Assembly (NCBI GenBank): GCA_045541255.1
Contig: JAZQIU010000036.1
Location: forward strand, 1 to 42,028
Direction: 5' to 3'
DNA: 42,028 nucleotides
DNA from: UMGS1124 sp045541255
GTDB lineage: Bacteria > Bacillota_I > Bacilli_A > RF39 > UBA660
The first letter of the stretch is position 1; every line of letters begins with the position of its first letter. The notes under the pieces were generated by a model. It was not told the origin of the DNA, made no database searches, and was given only the letters and a program-made list of their open reading frames with translations. The position numbers were made by a program, and so were the translations under genes. Below, piece by piece: positions 24,305-33,771 of the stretch.

Positions 24305-25474
24305 ATGGCAAGAGAAAAATATGATAGAAGTAAGCCACATGTTAATATTGGTACTATCGGACACGTTGACCATGGTAAAACAACATTAACTGCTGCTATT
24401 TCAAAATTATTTAGTAAAAACTTCATGGATTATAGTGCTATCGACAGCGCTCCAGAAGAAAGAGAAAGAGGTATTACAATTAATACTGCTCACGTTGAGT
24501 ATGAAACTGAATCTAGACATTATGCTCACGTAGACTGCCCAGGACATGCTGACTATGTTAAAAACATGATCACAGGTGCTGCACAAATGGATGGAGCTAT
24601 CTTAGTTGTTTCAGCTGCAGATGGTCCTATGCCTCAAACAAGAGAACATATCTTACTTGCTCGTCAAGTTGGAGTTCCAAAAATCGTAGTATTCATGAAC
24701 AAAACTGACCAAGTTGATGATCCTGAATTACTAGAATTAGTAGAAATGGAAATCAGAGAATTATTAGGAGAATATGGATTTGATGCTGAATGTCCAATCC
24801 ATAAAGGTTCTGCTCTTAAAGCTCTTGAAGGAGATGCTACTAATGAACAAGCTATCAGAGACTTAATGGCTTCTGTAGATGCTTATATTGAAGATCCAGT
24901 TAGAGATACTGAAAAACCATTCTTAATGAGTGTTGAAGACGTATTTACTATTTCAGGACGTGGTACTGTTGTTACAGGACGTGTTGAACGTGGACAATTA
25001 AAATTAAATGACGAAGTTGAAATCGTTGGTTTAAGAGATACTCAAAAAACTGTTGTTACAGGAATTGAAATGTTCAGAAAATCATTAGATTACGCTGAAG
25101 CTGGAGACAATGCTGGTGTATTATTACGTGGTATTTCACGTGACCAAGTTGAACGTGGACAAGTATTATGTAAACCAGGAAGTGTTACTCCACACAAAAA
25201 ATTCAAAGCTACAGTTTATGTATTAAGTAAAGAAGAAGGCGGACGTCATACTCCATTCTTCTCAAACTACAGACCTCAATTCTATTTCAGAACTACTGAC
25301 GTTACAGGTGTTGTAGAATTACCTGCTGGTGTAGAAATGGTTATGCCAGGTGATAACGTTGATATGACTGTTGAATTAATCAGTACAGTTGCTCTAGAAA
25401 ATGGTACTCAATTCTCAATTCGTGAAGGTGGACGTACTGTTGGAGCAGGAACTGTTTCAGAAATTATTGAATAA
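24305..25474 (+). CDS. tuf: Elongation factor Tu
   Basis: 389 aa. Start MAREKYDRSKPHVNIG at 24305 with AGGAAGG upstream; the frame is open to 24233, but that extension is intergenic AT-rich sequence. G1 GHVDHGKT at 19-26, G3 DCPGHADY, G4 NKTD and G5 GSALKAL are all intact, which contrasts with EF-G next door. Slightly shorter than the usual 393-395 aa because of a compact segment after switch I. Delivers aa-tRNA to the ribosome. A terminator follows. Confidence 0.98.
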   Translation: MAREKYDRSKPHVNIGTIGHVDHGKTTLTAAISKLFSKNFMDYSAIDSAPEERERGITINTAHVEYETESRHYAHVDCPGHADYVKNMITGAAQMDGAILVVSAADGPMPQTREHILLARQVGVPKIVVFMNKTDQVDDPELLELVEMEIRELLGEYGFDAECPIHKGSALKALEGDATNEQAIRDLMASVDAYIEDPVRDTEKPFLMSVEDVFTISGRGTVVTGRVERGQLKLNDEVEIVGLRDTQKTVVTGIEMFRKSLDYAEAGDNAGVLLRGISRDQVERGQVLCKPGSVTPHKKFKATVYVLSKEEGGRHTPFFSNYRPQFYFRTTDVTGVVELPAGVEMVMPGDNVDMTVELISTVALENGTQFSIREGGRTVGAGTVSEIIE

Positions 25475-25486
25475 TAACTGTATATA

Positions 25487-25510
25487 AAACTCACTTATGT
25501 GAGTTTTTTT
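25487..25510 (+). terminator. Terminator after tuf
   Basis: Stem AAACTCAC/GTGAGTTT, loop TTAT, T-run. Confidence 0.9.
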
Positions 25511-25559
25511 ATTGAAAAAATTTATTATTTACATTAAACTTATAATAGGGTGAAGCACA

Positions 25560-26465
25560 GTGAGCATATTAGAATTTTTTAGACATGAAGAAATATTAAA
25601 AAAAGTTGAAAAACAAAATAAATTAATACGACTAATAATATATTTTATTTGCGTTTTTTTAGTAGCATTATTTTATAATGTATTCTTTGTACCAAATAAT
25701 CTAGTTATGGGAGGTATGGGTGGTCTAGCCATAGTTGTTAAAAAAACATTTGGATTAAATACAAGTATATTTTTATTGTTATCAACAGTTTTTCTTCTTT
25801 TATTAAGCTACATATTTTTAGGGAAAAAAGAAATGAAAAAAAATTTAGGTTGTGCAATTTTATACCCTATAATGGTAACTTTAACAGAACCTATATCAAA
25901 ATATATATCAATAGAATTTAACAGTTATTTATTTACTATCTTAATTGCAATAATATTATACAGTGTTCCGTTGGGATTGATTTATAAAGTTGGCTACTCA
26001 ACGGGTGGTGGCGATATAATAAATCAAATAATATGTAAATATGCTAAAACATCTGTCGGACAAGCAAGTAGCTATATTAATTTACTAATAATTTTTACAG
26101 CTTCTTTTGTTTTTGGAATACCTAAATCTGTTTATGCTGTTTTTGCATTACTTTTATCAAATAAAATAGTTGATTTTATAATTTTAGGAAATAGTGATTC
26201 TAAATTATGTATAATAAAAACAAAAAATGTTGAATACTTAGAAGATTTTTTAAAAAACGATTTCAATGTGGGATATAGTTTATTAGAATCAAAAGGCGGT
26301 ATAGATAAAAAGAAAAGAAAAACAATAATGTGTATAGTTACAAGTAGAGAATATTATAGATTCAAACATTTAATACTTGATATTGATCCTAATGCGTTTT
26401 TTGTAACTCATGATTGTTATGAAGTGTTAGGTGGAAAAAGTAAAAGAATTATGAAATTTAACTAG
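25560..26465 (+). CDS. YitT-family membrane protein, second copy
   Basis: 301 aa. Five or so TM helices (26-43, 55-71, 77-91, 96-115, 121-145) with FYNVFFVPNNLVMGGMGGLA and KVGYSTGGGDIINQII, then DUF2179 (KLCIIKTKNVEYLEDFL; IDPNAFFVTHDCYEV). Same domain order as the gene at 11487 but only moderately similar. The start is GTG at 25560 with AGGGTGA 6 nt upstream. The last 8 bases overlap the end of the convergent gene on the minus strand. Function unknown in the family. Confidence 0.87.
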   Translation: MSILEFFRHEEILKKVEKQNKLIRLIIYFICVFLVALFYNVFFVPNNLVMGGMGGLAIVVKKTFGLNTSIFLLLSTVFLLLLSYIFLGKKEMKKNLGCAILYPIMVTLTEPISKYISIEFNSYLFTILIAIILYSVPLGLIYKVGYSTGGGDIINQIICKYAKTSVGQASSYINLLIIFTASFVFGIPKSVYAVFALLLSNKIVDFIILGNSDSKLCIIKTKNVEYLEDFLKNDFNVGYSLLESKGGIDKKKRKTIMCIVTSREYYRFKHLILDIDPNAFFVTHDCYEVLGGKSKRIMKFN

Positions 26466-26946
26466 GATTTTTAAATATGAACCAATTAGGAGTATTTTTA
26501 CTAAAATATTTATATAAATAAATAATATAGATTATTCCTATGAAACCAAATAAATTTAATAACATTCCAAAACTGTCCTTCATAAGTAGTTTTACTGATA
26601 CAATACAAGATAAGCCTAAACTTATATAAAATATTAAAATATCTAAAAATAAGATATTTTTTTTTAATATTTTTTTATAACCATAAAATAAAATAATAAT
26701 ACCTAAAGAAAAAGTGATAATACTAGCGAATTTAGCAAAAAATAAATTACTGAAATCAAATGTTAATAATTCAACAATTGTCCACAATAGAATTGGTGTT
26801 ACCCCTAACTTTATATGTTCCCATGTTGTTTCATCTTGAGAAAATAAGAATCCTATTATTTTATTATATCCAGACCATTCATATAAAAAATGACCAATAG
26901 TTCCCAATATAATACAAAATATCAATCCTATTATTTCTATAATCAT
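26458..26946 (-). CDS. DUF6512-like membrane protein
   Basis: 162 aa with about five TM helices. The N-terminal pattern GTIGHFLYEWSGYNKIIGFL then FSQDETTWEHIKLGVTPILLW fits DUF6512 proteins, with His, Glu and Trp near the membrane. I use the ATG at 26946, which has GTGAG upstream; an in-frame GTG at 26958 is possible. The end overlaps the YitT gene by 8 bases, an arrangement that makes the two transcripts antisense at their 3' ends with no terminator between. Confidence 0.7.
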   Translation of the reverse strand: MIIEIIGLIFCIILGTIGHFLYEWSGYNKIIGFLFSQDETTWEHIKLGVTPILLWTIVELLTFDFSNLFFAKFASIITFSLGIIILFYGYKKILKKNILFLDILIFYISLGLSCIVSVKLLMKDSFGMLLNLFGFIGIIYIIYLYKYFSKNTPNWFIFKNPS

Positions 26947-26984
26947 AATTATTCTCACTTTCTATTTTAAGAAAACCCTATTTA

Positions 26985-26993
26985 TGTTATAAT
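26985..26993 (+). promoter_or_regulatory. Extended -10 promoter of the AAA+ gene
   Basis: TGTTATAAT, 23 nt before the ATG. Confidence 0.55.
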
Positions 26994-27016
26994 CATATAC
27001 AGGAAGGTGCTTGTTT

Positions 27017-28033
27017 ATGAATGATGAAGTATTAGAAATTCTAGATTTAATGCCAGACGAAGAAATCGAAACTTTGGAATTAAATGAAGGAATTGAAACA
27101 AAACAAGAAAATTATAATTCGTTTAGTATTATAAAAAATTATGGTGAAGATTTATCTCAAAAAAAATATATAACTAATCCAGCTATAGGAAGAGAAGAAG
27201 AAATTAATAAAATGATTCTTGCTCTTATTACACCTGATAAAGGTGCATTATTAGTAGGAAAACCTGGTATAGGTAAAACAGCATTAGTAGAAGGATTAGG
27301 TTATAAAATCCAAAATGGATTAGTTCCAGATGCATTAAAAGCATGGAAAATTATAAAAATAAATATTACTTCATTATTAGGTAGTTCAGTAAGTGGTACA
27401 CAAAGTGAGAATAGATTAGAATTATTAATTCAAGAATTAAAACAAGCTGAAAATACAATTTTATTTATAGATGAAGTTCATTTATTAGTTAATAAAGCTA
27501 CAAGTAATAACAATATAGATTTTGCTAATATGTTAAAACCAGCTTTAGATAGAGGAACAATCAAAATGATTGGTGCTACAACAACTGAAGAATATGAAGC
27601 ATATATATTAAGAGATAGAGCTTTCTTAAGAAGATTTATTAAAATAGATATTGAAGAAGCAATGGGAGACACTGTTGTTGAAATTCTTCAGGGAACATAT
27701 CCTAAATTTGAAAAACAATTAGGAGTAAAGTTAAATTATACTGATTTTCAAAAAGAAAGATTATTCAAATTTATTGTTAATATGACAACTGAATACAATA
27801 GGGTATATGAAATAGCAAGTAGATATCCAGATATATGTTTAACTATAGTATCAAGTGCATTTAGTTATGCGGTATTTGAAAATGCAAGTGAAGTTAAAAT
27901 GAAACATTTTTATAAAGCAATAGTAAATGCAAATAATATATATCCAGATGCTAAAAAGAAAGAAATTGAAAAATTTAAAGTTGAATTTAAAGATATGTTA
28001 GATGCTGAAAATGTTGATTTGACAGATTTTTAG
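27017..28033 (+). CDS. Stand-alone ClpB/ClpC NBD1-like AAA+ ATPase
   Basis: 338 aa. Residues 1-50 are an acidic N-terminal tail. Walker A GKPGIGKT at 81-88, Walker B LFIDE at 149-153, and the sensor-1 region IGATTTEEYEAYILRDRAFLRRF follow the first AAA module of Clp/Hsp100 unfoldases very closely. The small lid domain is at about 215-320. There is no N-domain of the Clp repeat type, no M-domain and no second AAA ring, so this is half of a disaggregase. ATG 27017 has AGGAAGGTG 7 nt upstream. It may be a specialised unfoldase or motor; the partner is unknown and the neighbours do not tell. Confidence 0.85.
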   Translation: MNDEVLEILDLMPDEEIETLELNEGIETKQENYNSFSIIKNYGEDLSQKKYITNPAIGREEEINKMILALITPDKGALLVGKPGIGKTALVEGLGYKIQNGLVPDALKAWKIIKINITSLLGSSVSGTQSENRLELLIQELKQAENTILFIDEVHLLVNKATSNNNIDFANMLKPALDRGTIKMIGATTTEEYEAYILRDRAFLRRFIKIDIEEAMGDTVVEILQGTYPKFEKQLGVKLNYTDFQKERLFKFIVNMTTEYNRVYEIASRYPDICLTIVSSAFSYAVFENASEVKMKHFYKAIVNANNIYPDAKKKEIEKFKVEFKDMLDAENVDLTDF

Positions 28034-28048
28034 AAAATAAAAATAAAA

Positions 28049-28072
28049 AAACTCTTAATTTTAAGAGTTTTT
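28049..28072. terminator. Bidirectional terminator
   Basis: Stem AAACTCTTAA/TTAAGAGTTT with A-run before and T-run after; the minus-strand stop codon at 28061-28063 is in the stem. Confidence 0.85.
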
Positions 28073-28999
28073 ATTTATTTTTATACCTTGATATGTATCT
28101 CTTTTAACCATTTCTTTATCGATATCATTAAGTACACAAAACTTTTTAATTAACCAATTGGGTTCAATTAAATCTCTAACATCCGGATCTCCTGTAATTC
28201 TATGAATAACAACATTCTCATCCAGATATTCTAATTGTTTAATAACTACATCAATATATTCTTCTTTAGTTAATACATGGAATTTTTCTTGTTCATATAA
28301 ATCAGCAAGTTTGGTATTTTTTAAAATATGTAACATATGAATTTTGATTCCATCAATACCTAATTCATTTAAAAATTTAACAGTTTCTATCATCATATCT
28401 TCATTTTCATATGGAAGACCATTTATTATATGAACAACAACATTTATATTTCTTTCCTTTAATTTTTTAAAACAATCTACAAAACAATTTAAATCATGAC
28501 CTCGATTAATATATTTTAAAGTCTTTTCATGTATACTTTGTAAACCTAATTCTACTGTTAAATATGTTTTCTTATTTAAAAGAGTTAAATAATCCATCAC
28601 CTCATCACTAATGGCATCAGGACGAGTAGCAATATTTAAACCAATAACATTGTCCAACTGCAATATAGTTTCATAATACTTTTTTAAAGTATCAACATCA
28701 GCATATGTGTTAGTATTTGCTTGAAAATATCCTATATATTTTGTATCAGGCCACTTCTTGGACATTACATCTTTAACCTGATTAAATTGACTAACTAAAT
28801 CAAGCGTAACATCTCCTGCAAAATCCCCACTACCTAATTTAGAACAAAATACACATCCACCATATCCAACAGTACCATCTTTATTAGGACAACTAAAATT
28901 CGCATTCAAACTAATTTTACAAACTTTAGAATTAAATTTATTTTTATAAAAACAATTCAAAGTATAATATCTTTTATTATCAATAGTATTTTTAAACAT
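28061..28999 (-). CDS. Radical SAM protein, YhcC/TIGR01212 type
   Basis: 312 aa. The cluster is C37-x11-C49-x2-C52 in SCPNKDGTVGYGGCVFCS, the variant spacing typical of this family. Other family marks are YIGYFQANTNTYAD, VIGLNIATRPDAI, ELGLQSIHEKTLKYINRGH and THIINGLPYE-like VHIINGLPYE. It reductively cleaves SAM; the substrate of the family is not settled (tRNA modification is suspected for the B. subtilis relative). SD GAAGTGATG precedes the ATG. One-gene unit on the minus strand. Confidence 0.88.
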   Translation of the reverse strand: MFKNTIDNKRYYTLNCFYKNKFNSKVCKISLNANFSCPNKDGTVGYGGCVFCSKLGSGDFAGDVTLDLVSQFNQVKDVMSKKWPDTKYIGYFQANTNTYADVDTLKKYYETILQLDNVIGLNIATRPDAISDEVMDYLTLLNKKTYLTVELGLQSIHEKTLKYINRGHDLNCFVDCFKKLKERNINVVVHIINGLPYENEDMMIETVKFLNELGIDGIKIHMLHILKNTKLADLYEQEKFHVLTKEEYIDVVIKQLEYLDENVVIHRITGDPDVRDLIEPNWLIKKFCVLNDIDKEMVKRDTYQGIKINKNS

Positions 29000-29052
29000 A
29001 ATTCATCACTTCAAATATTTTAACATAATTTGTAGAGAAGATAAAATTATTT

Positions 29053-29061
29053 TGATATAAT
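29053..29061 (+). promoter_or_regulatory. Extended -10 promoter
   Basis: TGATATAAT, 18 nt before the ATG at 29080. It lies in an 80-nt divergent gap. Confidence 0.5.
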
Positions 29062-29079
29062 TAAAATGAGGGTGATAAT

Positions 29080-30687
29080 ATGAAGAAAAAAATAATATTT
29101 AGTATATTAATAGAAATTATAATTATGAGTTTATATTATTATATAGTTTTACCGCCAATAAATATAACTAGTCCAGATTTTTGGAGTTTTGTAATTTTAT
29201 TCTTAGTAATATTATTAATTATAATTACATTCAATAATTTAACTGGTGGAATTAAATCTATATTTAATAAAAAAAGAATAACAGATTATTCAAAAGGAAT
29301 GATAGTACTTACAGGCTTAATTTTAATTATTGTGTTTGGCATGACAGTAGTAAACTTCTTTTGTTCTCCATTATTTAATGCCAAAAGCTATTCAAAGAGA
29401 ATTGTAATAGATGAAACAGGCAACTTTACTGAAGATATAGAAAAAGTTAATTTTAATACTTTACCTTTACTAGATAGAGATTCAAGTGAAAAACTTGGAG
29501 ATAGAGTAATGGGCCAAATGAGTGATTTAGTAAGTCAATTTTATGTTTCCGATCAATATACACAAATAAACTTTAATAATGATATATTAAGGGTTACATC
29601 TTTAGAATATGCAGATATAATTAAATGGATATCAAATAGAAGAGAAGGAATTAAAGCATACATTACAGTTAACTCAGTAGATGGTGAATCAAAATTAGTA
29701 AAAATAGATAAAGGTATGAGATATATGCCTAGCGCATACTTTAATGAAAACTTACTAAGAAGATTAAGATTCAAATATCCAACAACTATATTTGGAGAAT
29801 CTAAATTTGAAATAGATAATGAAGGAAATCCATATTGGATAACTCCAACAATCAAATATACAGGAGTAGGGTTAAAAACAAAAATAACTGGAGTTGTTAT
29901 ATTTAATCCAATAACAGGAGAATCCCAAAAATACAAAATAGATAACGTCCCAACATGGGTAGACAATGCTTATAATGCGGATCTTTTAATAGAACAAGTA
30001 GATGATTGGGGAACTTATAAAAGAGGTTTCTTCAATAGTATATTTGGACAAAAAGATGTTGTAAATACAACTGAAGGTTATAACTATCTAGCAATGAATG
30101 ATGATATCTATATGTATACAGGAATTACTTCAGTATTAGCTGATGAATCTAACTTAGGTTTTATATTATCAAATATGAGAACAGGAGAAACGATCTTCTA
30201 TAGTGTACCAGGTGCTGAAGAATATAGTGCAATGCGTTCAGCTGAAGGACAAGTACAACAAATGAAATATACATCAACATTCCCATTATTAATAAATTTA
30301 AATAATAAACCAACTTACTTAGTAAGTTTGAAAGATGCAGCAGGTTTAGTAAAGATGTATGGATTTATCGATGTTGCTGATTATCAAAAAGTAGTAGTTA
30401 CAGATGCCTCAAAAGGGATAGAAGTAGCAGCACAAAATTATTTAAACAATAATGAAGAAGAAATCAAAGAGGACACTTTAGTAAAAGAAACTATTAAAAT
30501 TAAAGAAATAAATACAATAGTAAAATCAGGAAATACTTATTATTACATAAAAGATGAAAATGATAAAAAGTATAAAGTGTCTATAAGTATAAGTGATGAA
30601 TTACCATTCATAAAACAAGAAAATAGTATAACAATAGGTTACTATAATATAAAACAAGAAATAATAGAAATAAAAAAATTATATTAA
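29080..30687 (+). CDS. Conserved membrane-anchored protein with large exported domain
   Basis: 535 aa. Three TM helices at about 5-25, 34-52 and 76-98, then about 430 residues predicted outside. Conserved-looking stretches include GVVIFNPITGE, VPTWVDNAYNADLLIEQVDD, TEGYNYLAMNDDIYMYTGIT and GAEEYSAMRSAEGQVQQMKY. I know this sequence pattern from a widespread Firmicutes family of unknown function (sometimes labelled CvpA-like or Tat signal, labels I do not trust). SD GAGGGTGA precedes the ATG. tex follows 31 nt after the stop without a terminator, so both are probably one operon. Confidence 0.75.
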   Translation: MKKKIIFSILIEIIIMSLYYYIVLPPINITSPDFWSFVILFLVILLIIITFNNLTGGIKSIFNKKRITDYSKGMIVLTGLILIIVFGMTVVNFFCSPLFNAKSYSKRIVIDETGNFTEDIEKVNFNTLPLLDRDSSEKLGDRVMGQMSDLVSQFYVSDQYTQINFNNDILRVTSLEYADIIKWISNRREGIKAYITVNSVDGESKLVKIDKGMRYMPSAYFNENLLRRLRFKYPTTIFGESKFEIDNEGNPYWITPTIKYTGVGLKTKITGVVIFNPITGESQKYKIDNVPTWVDNAYNADLLIEQVDDWGTYKRGFFNSIFGQKDVVNTTEGYNYLAMNDDIYMYTGITSVLADESNLGFILSNMRTGETIFYSVPGAEEYSAMRSAEGQVQQMKYTSTFPLLINLNNKPTYLVSLKDAAGLVKMYGFIDVADYQKVVVTDASKGIEVAAQNYLNNNEEEIKEDTLVKETIKIKEINTIVKSGNTYYYIKDENDKKYKVSISISDELPFIKQENSITIGYYNIKQEIIEIKKLY

Positions 30688-30718
30688 TTTTATATAATTT
30701 TTTTAATTAGGAGGAAAC

Positions 30719-32848
30719 ATGAACGAAGTAGTAATTAACGAATTAGTAGAAAAATTAGGTATAAAGAAAAATCAAATAGAAACCGTATTAAGTTTATTGA
30801 AGGATGGTTGTACTATACCTTTCATAGCCAGATATAGAAAAGAAGCAACTGGAGCATTAGATGAAAATCAAATAAATGAAATAGAAAAAGAATATACATA
30901 TTTTAATAATCTATTAGAAAGAAAAGAAACAGTAATAAGATTAATAGATGAAAAAGGTTTATTAACTGAAGAATTAAAACAAAATATATTAAAGTGTGAA
31001 AAACTTACTGAAGTAGAAGATTTATATAGACCATATAAAGAAAAGAAAAAGACAAAAGCTAGTGAAGCAATAAAAATGGGATTAGAACCTTTAGCGAAAA
31101 AAATTATGTCATTTCCAACTAATGGAGATATTGAAAATTTATGTAAACCATACGATTTTGATACTGATGTTTGCGTAGAAAATGCTGGATATATTATTAG
31201 TGAATGGATAAGTGATAATGCTTATTATAGAAAATATATAAGAAATAAAATTTGGAACACAGGATTAATAGTTAGTAAAATAAAAAAGAATGCTGTAGAT
31301 GAAAATAAAACATATGAAATATATTATGATTTCAAAGATAAAATTAAATATATGAAAAGTTATAGAACACTTGCTATTAATAGAGGTGAAAAAGAAGGTA
31401 TAATTAGTGCATCTTTAGACTATAATAAAGATGAAATCATTGATTTTTTAGAAAGTAAAATTATAAAAAATGACAAGTCATTTGTTGTTGGTATAGTAAA
31501 AAATGCAATTAAGGATGCTCTAAAAAGATTAATCTTACCAAGTGTTGAAAGAGAAATAAGAGCAGAAATGACTGAATACGCTGATGAAAAAGCAATAAAT
31601 ATTTTTGGAGTAAATTTAGAAAACTTATTAATGACAAGACCATTAAAAGGATATAGAGTTTTAGGATTTGACCCAGCATTTAGAACTGGATGTAAATTGG
31701 CGTGTTTAGATGAGCAAGGAAATGTATTACATATAGATGTAATCTATCCACATGAACCCAAGAACGATCAAGAAGGTGCAATTAAGAAGATTAAAGAACT
31801 TATTAATACTTATAATTTAAATTTAATTGCAATAGGTAATGGTACAGCATCTAGAGAAAGTGAAGAATTAGTTGCATCTATTTGTAAAGAATTGAAAGAT
31901 GTATATTACACAATAGTATCAGAAGCAGGAGCATCAATATATTCAGCAAGTAAATTAGCACAAAAAGAATTCCCTGATTTCGAAGTACAAGAAAGAAGTG
32001 CAGTAAGTATAGGTAGACGTGTACAAGACCCATTAAGTGAACTTGTAAAAATTGATCCAAAGAGTATCGGAATAGGTGAATATCAACATGATGTTGATCA
32101 AAAGAAATTAACAGAAAATTTAGATTTTACTGTTTCAAAAATAGTTAATGAAGTTGGAGTAAACATAAATACAGCATCAAGTAGCATATTAAAATATGTA
32201 TCAGGTTTAACAACAACTATTATTAATAAAATCACAAAATATAAAGAAAAACATATAATAAAAACAAGAGAAGAATTAAAGAAAATTGGACTAACTGATA
32301 AAGTTTATGAACAATCAGTAGGTTTCTTAAGAATTAATAATGGAGATAATCCACTAGATAATACTGGAATACATCCAGAAAGTTATGAGTTAACTGAAAA
32401 TTTATTAGTAAATTTAAAATTAGATATAAAAAATATTAATAAAAATGAATTTAAAGAAACATTAAAAAAAGCAAATGCTGAAGAACTAGCTAAAACATTA
32501 AATACAGATGTTTATACAATAACAGATATTATAAAAGAATTATTAAATCCAGGTCTAGACCCACGTAGTGAGATAGACCCACCAATTTTAAAAAGTGATA
32601 TTTTAACACTAGAAGATTTAAAGGTTGGTATGGAATTGAAAGGGACAGTAAGAAACGTTGCATCATTTGGTGCATTTATAGATATTGGTTTACATGATGA
32701 TGGATTACTTCACATATCAAAAATGAGTAAAAATTTTGTTAGTGACCCAAATGAAATAGTATCTGTTGGCGATATAATTACATGCTATGTTGATGATATT
32801 TCATTAGAAAAACATAAAGTTTCATTAAGTTTATTAAAAAATAAATAA
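30719..32848 (+). CDS. tex: Tex-family RNA-binding transcription accessory protein
   Basis: 709 aa, complete. Tex N-terminal helical domain (TIPFIARYRKEATGALDE), YqgF-like RNase H fold (VLGFDPAFRTGCKLACLDEQG near 318-338), helix-hairpin-helix repeats (VGVNINTASSSILKYVSGL; LGITDKVYEQSVGFLRI-like) and a C-terminal S1 domain at about 632-709 (GMELKGTVRNVASFGAFIDI). SD TAGGAGG precedes the ATG. Tex binds nucleic acid and affects transcription elongation. Confidence 0.95.
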   Translation: MNEVVINELVEKLGIKKNQIETVLSLLKDGCTIPFIARYRKEATGALDENQINEIEKEYTYFNNLLERKETVIRLIDEKGLLTEELKQNILKCEKLTEVEDLYRPYKEKKKTKASEAIKMGLEPLAKKIMSFPTNGDIENLCKPYDFDTDVCVENAGYIISEWISDNAYYRKYIRNKIWNTGLIVSKIKKNAVDENKTYEIYYDFKDKIKYMKSYRTLAINRGEKEGIISASLDYNKDEIIDFLESKIIKNDKSFVVGIVKNAIKDALKRLILPSVEREIRAEMTEYADEKAINIFGVNLENLLMTRPLKGYRVLGFDPAFRTGCKLACLDEQGNVLHIDVIYPHEPKNDQEGAIKKIKELINTYNLNLIAIGNGTASRESEELVASICKELKDVYYTIVSEAGASIYSASKLAQKEFPDFEVQERSAVSIGRRVQDPLSELVKIDPKSIGIGEYQHDVDQKKLTENLDFTVSKIVNEVGVNINTASSSILKYVSGLTTTIINKITKYKEKHIIKTREELKKIGLTDKVYEQSVGFLRINNGDNPLDNTGIHPESYELTENLLVNLKLDIKNINKNEFKETLKKANAEELAKTLNTDVYTITDIIKELLNPGLDPRSEIDPPILKSDILTLEDLKVGMELKGTVRNVASFGAFIDIGLHDDGLLHISKMSKNFVSDPNEIVSVGDIITCYVDDISLEKHKVSLSLLKNK

Positions 32849-32876
32849 AAAAATTAAAAAAATTTTAAAAAAAGTA

Positions 32877-32904
32877 TTGCAATTTAAGTTTACTGTGGTA
32901 TAAT
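32877..32904 (+). promoter_or_regulatory. tRNA-Gly promoter
   Basis: TTGCAA at 32877-32882, 16-nt spacer, TATAAT at 32899-32904 with TGG before it. Confidence 0.75.
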
Positions 32905-32922
32905 TTAAATTGCCTACTAAAT

Positions 32923-32996
32923 GCGGGTGTAGTTTAATGGTAGAGCTTCAGCCTTCCAAGCTGATAACGTGGGTTCGATTCCCATCACCCGCTCCA
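32923..32996 (+). tRNA. tRNA-Gly (anticodon TCC)
   Basis: 74 nt. Acceptor GCGGGTG/CACCCGC, D-arm with AATGGTA, anticodon stem CAGC/GCTG with loop CTTCCAA (anticodon TCC), T-arm GTGGG-TTCGATT-CCCAT. Discriminator T and an encoded CCA end at 32996. Confidence 0.98.
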
Positions 32997-33005
32997 TAAA
33001 AAAAT

Positions 33006-33030
33006 AACTCAGAATAATCTGAGTTTTTTT
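33006..33030 (+). terminator. Terminator after tRNA-Gly
   Basis: Stem AACTCAGA/TCTGAGTT, loop ATAA, T-run. Confidence 0.88.
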
Positions 33031-33044
33031 ATGTATAAATTTAT

Positions 33045-33075
33045 AATCGAACCCAAGTTATCAGTCTTTGGAAAA
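33045..33075 (-). repeat. Inverted partial copy of tRNA-Gly (anticodon arm to T-loop)
   Basis: Plus-strand AATCGAACCCAAGTTATCAG followed by a 2-nt insertion and CTTTGGAA is the reverse complement of the tRNA's region about 32953-32980 with one mismatch. The rest of 32997-33193 shows only the two terminators. Confidence 0.8.
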
Positions 33076-33153
33076 ACTAGAATAATTCATAGATTCTATT
33101 ATATCATCGAATAAACTATACCATTTTACTAGCTAACCTTAGAAAACTCCTTT

Positions 33154-33181
33154 AAAAAAACTTAGAAATAAATCTAAGTTT
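33154..33181 (-). terminator. Terminator for the minus-strand pair
   Basis: On minus: AAACTTAGA, loop TTTATT, TCTAAGTTT and a T-run (plus A-run 33154-33160). Confidence 0.8.
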
Positions 33182-33193
33182 CGTTAATTTTGG

Positions 33194-33766
33194 TTAATTA
33201 TAATCTGGTACATCAGGATAACCATTAACGTAATAATTAAAAACATCATTTAATACATTAATACATATATTATAAGTATTTCCATCTAATCCAAATTCAT
33301 TTAATTTATCTTTATAATCCAAATATAAACCATTATATTCAGAACTACTAACCAAATCAATATCTTTAACACCAGGTAATAAATTACTTAACAAAGATAA
33401 ACCTAAATCAATCTTCGAATCAATAAGACTCTCTATATCTTCAAGAAGTTCATATAACATAATAGCTAAAAAATATTTAGAACAATCTTCATTATAAGTA
33501 TTTTCATATTTACTTAAATAATCTTTTAATTCATCTATAGAATAATTTGCTATATTATTTGATTTCAAACTCTTACAACAAGGAGATTCAAGTACAAATC
33601 CCTTTAAAGAAATCTTATTAAGTTTAAAACTTCTTTCAATTTGATAATCGTCATTTGACAATTCAACTAACTCATTAGCTTTAGTAATAAAAGATAAAAA
33701 CTTATTACTAATTTCGTTATTTTTATGTTCAATTAAACTATATAAAGATTTTATTTTATCAATCAT
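33194..33766 (-). CDS. Unknown helical protein, 190 aa
   Basis: Mostly helical and soluble, rich in Leu, Ser, Asn and Asp; contains a CC pair (ESPCCKSLKS) and ends in VNGYPDVPDYN. The ATG at 33766 lies 8 nt after GGAGG (33775-33779); an ATG at 33772 is only 2 nt from that SD. The SD is inside the end of the upstream GH10-like gene and the TAA of that gene overlaps 33772, so translation is coupled and the two products may work together. No family recognised. Confidence 0.65.
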   Translation of the reverse strand: MIDKIKSLYSLIEHKNNEISNKFLSFITKANELVELSNDDYQIERSFKLNKISLKGFVLESPCCKSLKSNNIANYSIDELKDYLSKYENTYNEDCSKYFLAIMLYELLEDIESLIDSKIDLGLSLLSNLLPGVKDIDLVSSSEYNGLYLDYKDKLNEFGLDGNTYNICINVLNDVFNYYVNGYPDVPDYN

Positions 33767-33771
33767 ATCCA

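Noticed and set aside
25541..25546. TATAAT before the second YitT gene
   Set aside because: It abuts the AGGGTGA ribosome site, leaving no room for a start site upstream of it.
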